Assembly: GCA_002413095.1 (NCBI GenBank)
Contig: DHWI01000005.1
Location: 1-7,986, forward strand
Source of the DNA: Thermoleophilia bacterium UBA5186
Lineage (GTDB): Bacteria; Actinomycetota; Thermoleophilia; Gaiellales; Gaiellaceae
Direction of reading: 5' to 3'
Length of the DNA stretch: 7,986 nucleotides
The position numbers and the translations under genes are program-made. Positions within the stretch are counted from its first letter, which is position 1. The number at the start of each line of letters is the position of its first letter. Shown in pieces: positions 1 to 5,136 of the stretch. Below the pieces are notes generated by a model, which saw nothing but the letters and a program-made list of their open reading frames with translations, had not been told where the DNA came from and did not search any database.

Positions 1-2
1 TT

Positions 3-1064
3 GCCGCTGCGCTCGTCTGGGGACGCGACCAGGTCGTCTCACGCGTTGAATTCGGCTCCGGGATCCGGCGCGGGTACGCGCTCGCGCTGATCGCCGCTGT
101 CGCCGGCGCTCTCGCTCTCACTTTTGCGCATTACGGCGGGCCCTTGTCCATCACGCGCCGAGCTTGGGCCGCGTTCAGCGCGCCGCCGATTACAAGCACG
201 AATCTGAACGCGCGCTTGTTCACCCTCTCGAGCAACGGGCGCATCGACGAGTGGACTCAGGCCTGGCATGACTACACGAAGCACCCAGTACTCGGCTCGG
301 GCGCCGGCACGTACGAGATCTGGTGGCTTCAGCATCGAACGACTGATCTAAAAGTTCGGGACGCACACAGTCTCTACATCGAGGCGCTGGCCGAGCTCGG
401 CCCGGTCGGCCTGCTCATCATTGTGCTCGCGTTTTGCCTTCCGCTCGCGGCGGCGATACGAGCGCGAGCGCACCCTCTCGTCCCCATTGCAACCGGCGCC
501 TACTTTGCTTTCATCGTCCACGCCGGCGTTGACTGGGACTGGGAACTCAGCGGCGTAACGCTCACGGGGCTTTTCTGCGGAGCTGCCGTGCTTGCAGCAG
601 CACGCGACGAAGTCACGGCTGCCCCGCGCGCGGTGGTCCGTTGGATCGCTCTCGCCATGAGCGTTGGTGTCGCAGGGATCGCCATCGTCGGGTTGCTCGG
701 CAACATCCCTGCGTCACGGTCGGCGGACGCTATCCAGAGTCGCGCCTGGACCCGCGCCGCTACGGAAGCACGGCGAGAGATTCGCTGGGCGCCCTGGTCA
801 GCTGACGGTTGGCGCCGCCTCGGCCAGGCTGAGGTCGGACAAAACAAGCTTGTCGTTGCTGAGCGCAACCTACTGAAGGCGATCGCGAAGGATCCGAACA
901 ACTGGGATCGCTGGTTCGATCTCGCCCTCGCGACGACCGGGGCCACCCAACGACATGCGCTCGAGCGTGCGCTCGCTCTGAACCCGCGCAGCCCGGAAAT
1001 CCGCCAGTTCGTCGCCGGGATCGGCCTGAAGGGCGTCCGTTTTCCCCAGAAGGGCAATGGCTAG
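3..1064 (+). CDS. O-antigen ligase/polymerase-like membrane protein with TPR-like C-terminus (5' partial)
   Basis: The frame is open to the left edge, so the N-terminal membrane part lies outside the window; 353 residues are visible. A hydrophobic segment (visible residues about 25-46) is followed by a loop with the pattern typical of the Wzy_C/O-antigen ligase family: GRIDEWTQAW, HPVLGSGAGTYE, then DAHSLYIEALAELGPVGLL leading into further membrane helices. In this family the loop carries residues needed to move lipid-linked glycans onto an acceptor or to polymerise them outside the membrane. After the last helix (VGVAGIAIVGLLGNIPA) the remaining ~120 residues are soluble and helical, with TPR-like pairs such as WRRLGQAEVGQNKLVVAERNLLKAIAKDP. 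Ligase, polymerase or another glycan transferase cannot be told apart here. A TTG at 144 is an unlikely start because the coding frame continues upstream of it. The stop is two bases before the sigma gene, suggesting co-transcription. Confidence 0.8.
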   Translation, partial: AAALVWGRDQVVSRVEFGSGIRRGYALALIAAVAGALALTFAHYGGPLSITRRAWAAFSAPPITSTNLNARLFTLSSNGRIDEWTQAWHDYTKHPVLGSGAGTYEIWWLQHRTTDLKVRDAHSLYIEALAELGPVGLLIIVLAFCLPLAAAIRARAHPLVPIATGAYFAFIVHAGVDWDWELSGVTLTGLFCGAAVLAAARDEVTAAPRAVVRWIALAMSVGVAGIAIVGLLGNIPASRSADAIQSRAWTRAATEARREIRWAPWSADGWRRLGQAEVGQNKLVVAERNLLKAIAKDPNNWDRWFDLALATTGATQRHALERALALNPRSPEIRQFVAGIGLKGVRFPQKGNG

Positions 1065-1066
1065 CC

Positions 1067-1597
1067 GTGTTCCGGGTCGATCCTCTCGCGAACCCTGAGG
1101 CGCTGATCCGACGCGTCTACGCCTATGCCGCCTACCGGCTCGGCGACGGGCCGGACGCCGAGGACGCGACCAGCGACGCGTTCGAGCGGGCCCTCAGATA
1201 TCGACGCTCGTACGATCCTTCGAAGGGTGAGCCCGTCGGATGGCTCTTAGGAATCGCCCGCCGTTGTGTCGACGACTGCTTCGCTCGGCGCGCACAGACC
1301 TTCGCAGCGGCCCCCGATACCGCCGCTCCCGGGAATCTCGAGCAGGACACGGCCCAGCGGCTCGAGGTCGGAGCGGCCCTAGCGGATCTCGACGAGCGCG
1401 ACCGCGAACTGATCGCTCTTCGCTACGGCGCTGACTTGACCGCGAAACAAATCGGACGGATCCTCGGCCTGAAGGCCAACGCCGTCGAGGTTGCTCTCCA
1501 TCGCGCGCTCGCCCGTCTGCGCACGGCTCTCGAGCCAGAAGACGGCAGTGCTCAATCCGGCGATCCCGAGCCGACCACGAAGCCTGTAAGGATTTAG
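1067..1597 (+). CDS. ECF-type RNA polymerase sigma factor
   Basis: This 176-residue protein has the two-domain layout of extracytoplasmic-function sigma factors. Region 2 spans about residues 8-72, with DAEDATSDAFERAL and a GWLLGIARR segment that would bind core polymerase and melt the -10 element. Region 4 spans about 101-155, with ALADLDERDRELIALRYG and the helix-turn-helix TAKQIGRILGLKANAVEVALHRALARLR that would read the -35 element. A short Pro/Glu-rich tail ends in PVRI. The GTG start lies two bases after the upstream stop; an AGAAGGG at 1048-1054 is a rather distant ribosome site, so coupling to the upstream gene is plausible. An ATG at 1057 is in another frame and closes quickly. No zinc-binding anti-sigma gene follows; instead come two copies of a small membrane protein. 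The final codons overlap a promoter-like element, which points to linked regulation. Sigma identity is firm; its regulon is inferred. Confidence 0.9.
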   Translation: MFRVDPLANPEALIRRVYAYAAYRLGDGPDAEDATSDAFERALRYRRSYDPSKGEPVGWLLGIARRCVDDCFARRAQTFAAAPDTAAPGNLEQDTAQRLEVGAALADLDERDRELIALRYGADLTAKQIGRILGLKANAVEVALHRALARLRTALEPEDGSAQSGDPEPTTKPVRI

Positions 1598-1614
1598 ACA
1601 TATCCGCCGGTATA
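1585..1614 (+). promoter_or_regulatory. Candidate ECF promoter of the first MKRFW gene, overlapping the end of the sigma gene
   Basis: TGTAAGGATTT (1585-1595) and GGTATA (1609-1614) would serve as -35-like and -10-like elements. The same pair occurs before the second MKRFW gene at 2226-2255 with exactly the same 24-base start-to-start distance. The bases between the elements differ between copies, as expected for a spacer. The upstream element coincides with the last codons of the sigma gene (CCT GTA AGG ATT TAG). Recognition by the adjacent sigma factor is an inference from proximity and ECF-like layout. Confidence 0.55.
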
Positions 1615-1622
1615 CGGGTTGA

Positions 1623-1647
1623 AAGCATTGACTCCGAGCCCAGGAGG
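1623..1647 (+). promoter_or_regulatory. Conserved leader and ribosome site of copy A
   Basis: AAGCATTGA (1623-1631) and AGGAGG (1642-1647) precede the GTG at 1652. The same two blocks precede copy B at 2264-2272 and 2283-2288. The AGGAGG is the strongest ribosome site in the window and fixes the start of both genes. The role of AAGCATTGA is unknown; it may simply reflect recent common origin. Confidence 0.6.
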
Positions 1648-1651
1648 CGGC

Positions 1652-2137
1652 GTGAAGCGTTTTTGGAAGTCCTCGAACCACGATCTGGAAAGCGAGCTGC
1701 GGAAGCGTCGGCCTGAGCCTCGGTCGGAGTTTCTGGCCAGCCTCGCCGCGGACGTGTCGCGTCAGCGCGGGAATCGCATGGGAGCCCGCGTTGCGCTTGC
1801 CGGCGCGCTGTCGGTAGTGATGCTGACGATCTTCGCGGGTCTCGGCGGGATCGGCTATGCCGCGAGCGCTGTTCAGAAGGCGAAGGGCGTGACGAAGGTC
1901 GCGCGCGTGGTCGGATGGTCGCACGCGAAGTCGCATGCGCAACCGGTACGGGCTAAGTCGTCTGGCACCGCGGTGAAAAAGTCGGCCTTGCGAAGCTCGA
2001 CATCGCGAAGCTCTGGCGGCTTCATGCTGGCCCAGACGAGCAAGTCCCCTGCCGACGATGAGTACAAGCCTGGTAAGGGCTGCGGCGACAAGAATCACGT
2101 GCACGAGCGTGAAAACGAGTGCAAGAAACTGAAGTAA
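1652..2137 (+). CDS. Single-pass membrane protein linked to ECF sigma factor, copy A
   Basis: The GTG start is chosen because AGGAGG (1642-1647) sits four bases upstream and the same start is used by the paralogue; an upstream TTG at 1619 falls within the leader. The product has 161 residues. Residues 1-45 are polar and basic (MKRFWKSSNH, RRPEPRSEFLASLAADV) and probably cytoplasmic. Residues about 46-69 form one membrane helix (VALAGALSVVMLTIFAGLGG). The rest is probably outside the cell. The middle (72-135) is rich in Lys, Ser and Ala. The tail has DDEYKPGKGCGDKNHVH and ends with a second Cys (C144, C157; H149, H151), which could form a disulphide or bind metal. No named family is recognised. 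Its place behind the sigma gene and the ECF-like promoter suggest a sigma target or a non-zinc anti-sigma partner; the sequence alone does not decide. Confidence 0.8.
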   Translation: MKRFWKSSNHDLESELRKRRPEPRSEFLASLAADVSRQRGNRMGARVALAGALSVVMLTIFAGLGGIGYAASAVQKAKGVTKVARVVGWSHAKSHAQPVRAKSSGTAVKKSALRSSTSRSSGGFMLAQTSKSPADDEYKPGKGCGDKNHVHERENECKKLK

Positions 2138-2189
2138 GGAAGCCTCTTCCTCGTTAGGCGCGAAGGCCGGGATAGCTCCCGGTCTTCGC
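2138..2189 (+). terminator. Twin-hairpin 3' end of copy A unit
   Basis: Directly after the stop codon GGAAG (2138-2142) can pair with CTTCC (2146-2150) around a CCT loop. A longer stem follows: 2160-2172 pairs with 2177-2189 around a TAGC loop, with one G-U pair. No strong T-run follows, as is common in high-GC actinobacteria, so either Rho-independent termination or RNA 3'-end protection is possible. Both hairpins recur after copy B. Confidence 0.6.
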
Positions 2190-2225
2190 CGTGTTCGCGC
2201 CCATTTTCCCCGCCTGAAGGAAGCC

Positions 2226-2255
2226 TGTAAGGATTTCGCGCCATCGGCTGGTACA
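2226..2255 (+). promoter_or_regulatory. Candidate ECF promoter of the second MKRFW gene
   Basis: TGTAAGGATTT (2226-2236) and GGTACA (2250-2255) repeat the element pair at 1585-1614 with identical spacing. The site lies between the first unit's terminator hairpin and the second gene, so copy B can be transcribed on its own. The leader after it repeats AAGCATTGA (2264-2272) and AGGAGG (2283-2288). Confidence 0.55.
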
Positions 2256-2293
2256 TGGGGTGCAAGCATTGATCCGAGGCCGAGGAGGCGGAC

Positions 2294-2794
2294 GTGAAGC
2301 GTTTTTGGAAGTCCCCGAACCACGATCTCGAAAGCGAGCTCAGGAAGCATCGGCCCGAGCCTCGGTCGCAGTTCCTGGCCAGCCTCGCCGCAGACGTATC
2401 GCGTCAGCGCGGCAATCGCATCGGAGCCCGCGTCGCGCTCGCCGGCGCCCTCTCGGTCGCGATGCTCGCGATCTTCGCCGGCCTCGGCGGAATGGGCTAC
2501 GCCGCTAACGCTGCGCAGCAGGTCGTCAAGGTCACGAACGTTGCGAACGTCGTCTCGTTCTCGAACGCCCAGAACAACAACAGCAACAACGAGAAGGGCA
2601 ACGGCGGCAACGCCTACCACGCCGGCAACGGCGGCAACGGCGGCAACGGCGACAACGGCGACAACGGTGGCAACAATGGCCATCACGACGACGACGCCGA
2701 CGACGACGAGTACAAGCCTGGCAAGGGCTGCGGCGACAAGAATCACGTGCACTCTCGCCACAACGAGTGCAAGGACGATCACGGCCACCACTAA
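2294..2794 (+). CDS. Single-pass membrane protein linked to ECF sigma factor, copy B with Asn/Gly-rich linker
   Basis: This 166-residue paralogue of the preceding gene starts at GTG five bases after AGGAGG (2283-2288). Residues 1-70 are nearly the same as copy A (MKRFWKS, LESELRK, PEPRS, LASLAADVSRQRGNR), with one membrane helix at about 46-69. The predicted external middle is unrelated: a Val/Asn stretch (76-100), then GNG/DNG repeats (111-128), then HHDDDADDDEY. The tail EYKPGKGCGDKNHVH with a second Cys is conserved (C146, C159; H151, H153), and the end DDHGHH adds more His and Asp. The acidic and His-rich part could bind divalent metal; this is inferred from composition. Compared with copy A, about 26 extra bases before the 3' hairpin shift the frame, so this gene stops earlier than the TAA aligned with copy A's stop (2808-2810). 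Function is unknown; sigma partner or sigma target are both possible. Confidence 0.8.
   Translation: MKRFWKSPNHDLESELRKHRPEPRSQFLASLAADVSRQRGNRIGARVALAGALSVAMLAIFAGLGGMGYAANAAQQVVKVTNVANVVSFSNAQNNNSNNEKGNGGNAYHAGNGGNGGNGDNGDNGGNNGHHDDDADDDEYKPGKGCGDKNHVHSRHNECKDDHGHH
2624..2677 (+). repeat. 9-bp tandem repeat coding for Gly-Asn-Gly
   Basis: Six consecutive 9-base units, three of them exact GGCAACGGC followed by variants GACAACGGC, GACAACGGT and GGCAACAAT. They are in frame in copy B and encode GNG/DNG/GNN. Copy A has nothing similar at this place, so the repeat arose after duplication or was lost from A. Such a tract can change length by slippage without breaking the frame. Confidence 0.85.
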
Positions 2795-2810
2795 AGGAAA
2801 GAAGAAGTAA

Positions 2811-2859
2811 GGGAGCCTCTCCCTCACTAGGCGCGAAGGCCGGGCAACTCCGGCCTTCG
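2811..2859 (+). terminator. Twin-hairpin 3' end of copy B unit
   Basis: GGGAG (2811-2815) pairs with CTCCC (2819-2823) around CCT. The second stem pairs 2834-2843 with 2850-2859 around GCAACT. Relative to the hairpin at 2138-2150, one base pair has changed on both sides (A-T to G-C), which keeps the stem intact. Bases shared with copy A include CACTAG/CGTTAG-GCGCGAAGGCCGGG. No clear T-run follows. Confidence 0.6.
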
Positions 2860-2938
2860 GCGTGTCTGGGCCCCTTTCATCTCATTCGCCGCACCCGCTC
2901 CTGTCAACGACTGGCACACCGCATGGCCCCCGGTTTGC

Positions 2939-2967
2939 TTGGACTTCCCGGGAAAACCCCCTAAGCT
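2939..2967 (+). promoter_or_regulatory. Housekeeping-type promoter for the double-HTH gene, probably leaderless
   Basis: TTGGAC (2939-2944) and TAAGCT (2962-2967) are separated by 17 bases. The TAAGCT ends six bases before the GTG at 2974, so transcription would begin at or next to the start codon. No ribosome-binding site is visible before that GTG. This matches the leaderless pattern common in actinobacteria and supports the chosen start. Confidence 0.55.
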
Positions 2968-2973
2968 CGCGCT

Positions 2974-4101
2974 GTGGCCGAGGCGGAAATAGCCCAGTTC
3001 GAAGAGGTCGGGCAGCGGATCGCGGCGGCTCGTCGCGCGGCGGGGCTTACCCAGCGCGAGCTCGCCGAGAGCGTTGGGACGTCGCTCGGGCGCGTCGATC
3101 GCTACGAGCTCGGGCGTTCCGATCCCTCGGAGCATCTTGAACGGATCGCCAAGGTGACCCGCCGATCGACGCGCTGGCTGCTCACGGGCTCCGATCCCGA
3201 GGAGACCGACGAAGCTATGCTCGCCGCGCTCGGCCACCGCGTCGAAGAGGCGCGGCACGCCGCAGGGCTGACCGAGTCAGAGCTCGCGGCCAAGCTCGGA
3301 GTCGATGAGGAGAAAGTCGCTCGATACGAGTCCGGCCAGGAGGATGCTTCCACGGTGCTGGACTCGATCGCGCAGGCGACAGGCTCCTCGCGCGCGTGGT
3401 TAGGCGGCGAGAACGACGAACCAGACGAGCTCGACCGCCTCCTCTCAGCGCTCGCACAACGGCGCGACGAGACCAAGCAGCGACAGGCTGAGCTGGATCG
3501 ACTCGAGCAGGAACTTCGGCTACGGGAGTCCGATCTTGAAGAGCGCGAGCAGCTGATCCGTCACCAGCAAGAAGAGGTCGAGCAGGAAGCCGAACAGCGA
3601 CTCCGCGAGCTCGAGGAGCTGCATCGAAACGTCCTCGCATCCGCCGACGCGTTCGCGAACAGGGCGTCAGAGATTCGCCGCACGCACTCGAGCGGTGCCA
3701 GCGAGTCAGAAGACGCCGCGCCCGAAGAGCAGGAGCAAGAACCCGCGCCCAGCGCCTTGCTCGATCAGGTCACGGCGGCGCGCGACTCTGGCAGCCCGAG
3801 CGCCGACCGAGAGTCGCGCCCCCTGCCGGAGCGTGGGGAACGATTCAATCCCGGCGATTACGTCAGGCTTACGGAGCCCACACTGGGGACGCTGGAGGGG
3901 GCGCCCCGTGAGTTCATGGAGGTGTCGACCTCCGAGGTCGGCCAGGTGGTCGGTCACGACGCTGCTGCTGACCTGGTCGAGGTGATCTTCGAACACAACT
4001 CCGGCGAGAACGGCCACCACGTCATCCGTCTCGTTGTCGAGCCGGCGCGGCTCGAGGGTGCCGAGCAGCCGGGTCCGGCGGACGCGTCGGTCGCTTCCTG
4101 A
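2974..4101 (+). CDS. Double Xre-type HTH protein with coiled coil and C-terminal beta-rich domain
   Basis: The product has 375 residues. Two Xre/Cro-type helix-turn-helix domains lie in tandem: residues about 11-71 (QRIAAARRAAGLTQRELAES, VDRYELGRSDP) and 83-144 (HRVEEARHAAGLTESELAAK, VARYESGQ). Each ends in a similar WLLTG/WLGG turn, so the second looks like an internal duplication. Residues about 152-235 are a long charged coiled coil rich in Glu, Gln, Arg and Leu, implying oligomers. An acidic Pro/Ser-rich linker (236-288) leads to a small domain (289-362) starting FNPGDYVRL and containing VGQVVGHD and VEVIFEH, which reads like an SH3/KOW-type beta barrel; this last call is weak. It is probably a DNA-binding regulator or nucleoid-associated protein; its sites and ligand are unknown. 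The GTG start is supported by the adjacent leaderless-type promoter. It is separated from the sigma units by terminator hairpins. Confidence 0.8.
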   Translation: MAEAEIAQFEEVGQRIAAARRAAGLTQRELAESVGTSLGRVDRYELGRSDPSEHLERIAKVTRRSTRWLLTGSDPEETDEAMLAALGHRVEEARHAAGLTESELAAKLGVDEEKVARYESGQEDASTVLDSIAQATGSSRAWLGGENDEPDELDRLLSALAQRRDETKQRQAELDRLEQELRLRESDLEEREQLIRHQQEEVEQEAEQRLRELEELHRNVLASADAFANRASEIRRTHSSGASESEDAAPEEQEQEPAPSALLDQVTAARDSGSPSADRESRPLPERGERFNPGDYVRLTEPTLGTLEGAPREFMEVSTSEVGQVVGHDAAADLVEVIFEHNSGENGHHVIRLVVEPARLEGAEQPGPADASVAS

Positions 4102-4187
4102 GCCGCACCCACACGCGGCGAGGCGCCCCGGACCGCCGCGACCTGATCGGCGGGCTTATCCACGAGTACTACCGAGCCGCCGCTTGA
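4101..4187 (+). pseudogene. Possible C-terminal remnant of a transposase or integrase
   Basis: Read in the frame beginning at 4101, this stretch gives RRGAPDRRDLIGGLIHEYYRAAA followed in spirit by a stop: the key part is DLIGGLIHEYYRAAA ending at TGA 4185-4187. From memory, actinobacterial transposases/integrases often end in a D-x-LGGLIHEY-x-x-AA motif. No body of such a gene is present upstream, because that DNA codes for the HTH protein in another frame. If correct, it is a scar from an insertion and deletion. The match is short and recalled, not searched, so a chance reading is possible. Confidence 0.35.
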
Positions 4188-4425
4188 GACGCGACCCGAG
4201 TAATGGCACCCTTCAGGCCTTCAAGTCGCGCTAATCCTTCTTCGCTGCCCGCTGTCCACGTCCTTGTGGTTCGGCAGTACGAGTCTTGCCGTTACGGCTT
4301 CGCCGGCTGGATCCTGTGGACCTGGGAGACGTGGGAGCAGCCCTCGCTCTGGACTGCCCTTAGTGCAAGCGGCGTGATCGGGCGAACCCTTTCGCCGAAG
4401 GTGCGACCGAACCCTTGCGCGACGG
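4188..4425. other. Convergent intergenic region without a recognisable gene
   Basis: Open frames exist on both strands (for example 4203-4436 plus and 4221-4445 minus), but neither gives a recognisable domain or a convincing ribosome site, and they overlap each other. No tRNA fold was seen. Apart from the small hairpin near 4381-4396 the region holds nothing I can identify. Its composition is slightly less codon-biased than the flanks, which fits decayed DNA. Confidence 0.5.
4381..4396 (-). terminator. Small hairpin downstream of the minus-strand operon
   Basis: GGCGAA (4381-4386) can pair with TTCGCC (4391-4396) around a four-base loop, about 30 bases past the end of the deacetylase gene in its direction of transcription. 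There is no T-run, and a six-pair stem is short, so the terminator role is only suggested by position. Confidence 0.3.
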
Positions 4426-5136
4426 TCAGCCGGTGAAGTCGGCAAACGAGTGGAGCTCGATCCGCTCCGCCACGATCAAGGCGCGCACACGCCGGTCGCA
4501 GAGCGTCTCCACCTCCGTCTCGCGCTCTGTGCTGTAGGTCGAGTCGAAATCGTCGGCGAGGCCGGGATGACAGCCGAGCTCTGTCGCCCCGTTCGGCAAC
4601 GAGGCGAGGACCGCGAGGAGCGCCTCGACCCCGATCGCTTCCGGGAAAGGCTCGTCCCGTTCGTCGCGGCCATAGAACGAACTCGAGTGCTGGACTGTGG
4701 GCGTGAGGCTGCGCGCCGGGACGCCAAGCGCTGCCGCGGCGGCAAGCAGGGCCGAGCGGACCGGCTCCCGGCGGTGCACGTGCTGGTGTGAGTCCAGGTG
4801 GGTGGGGTCACGGCGAAGTAGCGAGCGAAAGGTGGTGAGCTGGTGTTCGATCTCGTTCTCGACCGCGGCCGGGTCGTTGACGTCGACGACCTCGTAGACC
4901 GGTTCCCAGCGGCCGTCGCGGCGGCGCCACTCGGCGAGGTCGAGGTGAAGGCCTACCGCGAGCGCAGGGCGTGCGCGCGCATAAGCGGCGGCCTCGGCCG
5001 CGGCCGGCCAGCGCACCATCAGGCTCGCGCTCGTCACGATTCCCTGCTCGTGCGCCTTGATCACGCCCGCGTTGACGCCGTGGCTGCGGCCGAAGTCGTC
5101 GGCGTTGACGACGAGGATGCGCGCGCCGTCGCTCAT
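4426..5136 (-). CDS. YdjC/ChbG-like carbohydrate deacetylase
   Basis: The 236-residue product has the motif set of the YdjC/ChbG family, metal-dependent enzymes that remove acetyl groups from N-acetylated sugars. Seen in order: NADDFG (11-16), a VTSASLM stretch (34-40), GLHLDL (62-67), HLDSHQHVH (113-121) and CHPG (189-192). The Asp of NADDFG and the His residues of GLHLDL and SHQHVH are the expected metal and catalytic positions, and all are present. Length is close to that of other family members. The ATG overlaps the stop of the kinase gene by ATGA, so translation is probably coupled, and this is the last gene of a four-gene operon. Next to two glycosyltransferases and a kinase, the likely substrate is an N-acetyl sugar on a product of the same operon rather than free chito-oligosaccharide; that is inference. 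Confidence 0.88.
   Translation of the reverse strand: MSDGARILVVNADDFGRSHGVNAGVIKAHEQGIVTSASLMVRWPAAAEAAAYARARPALAVGLHLDLAEWRRRDGRWEPVYEVVDVNDPAAVENEIEHQLTTFRSLLRRDPTHLDSHQHVHRREPVRSALLAAAAALGVPARSLTPTVQHSSSFYGRDERDEPFPEAIGVEALLAVLASLPNGATELGCHPGLADDFDSTYSTERETEVETLCDRRVRALIVAERIELHSFADFTG

Larger units (their letters stand above)
1579..2859 (+). repeat. Tandem duplication of a whole small transcription unit
   Basis: Two units lie head to tail, about 1579-2189 and 2220-2859. Each begins with the identical 17 bases GAAGCCTGTAAGGATTT. Each continues with GGTAYA at the same distance, an AAGCATTGA element and AGGAGG. Each then carries an MKRFW gene and ends in a short GGRAG/CTYCC hairpin followed by a longer GAAGGCCGG hairpin. 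Promoter, gene and 3' end are therefore all duplicated, not only the coding sequence. The coding middles differ strongly, so the duplication is old or that segment evolves fast. Confidence 0.85.

Noticed and set aside
144..1064. Complete short gene starting at TTG 144
   Set aside because: The frame is open to the left edge and encodes a membrane segment before this TTG, so the gene is a truncated longer one.
2600..2710. CRISPR-like array in the repetitive part of copy B
   Set aside because: The 9-bp units are contiguous, without spacers, and in frame with a coding sequence.
1379..2827. Long minus-strand frame of 482 codons opposite the sigma and MKRFW genes
   Set aside because: It runs antisense through three well-supported genes and two hairpins; its hydrophobic Val/Ala stretches are the complement of the Asn/Gly/Asp-rich repeats, and no domain is recognisable.
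2827..3258. Minus-strand frame opposite the promoter and first HTH domain
   Set aside because: It is the complement of a clear HTH coding region and of a terminator hairpin; its residues show no motif.
4203..4436. Small plus-strand frame in the convergent intergenic region
   Set aside because: No ribosome site, no recognisable motif, and it runs into the end of the deacetylase gene.
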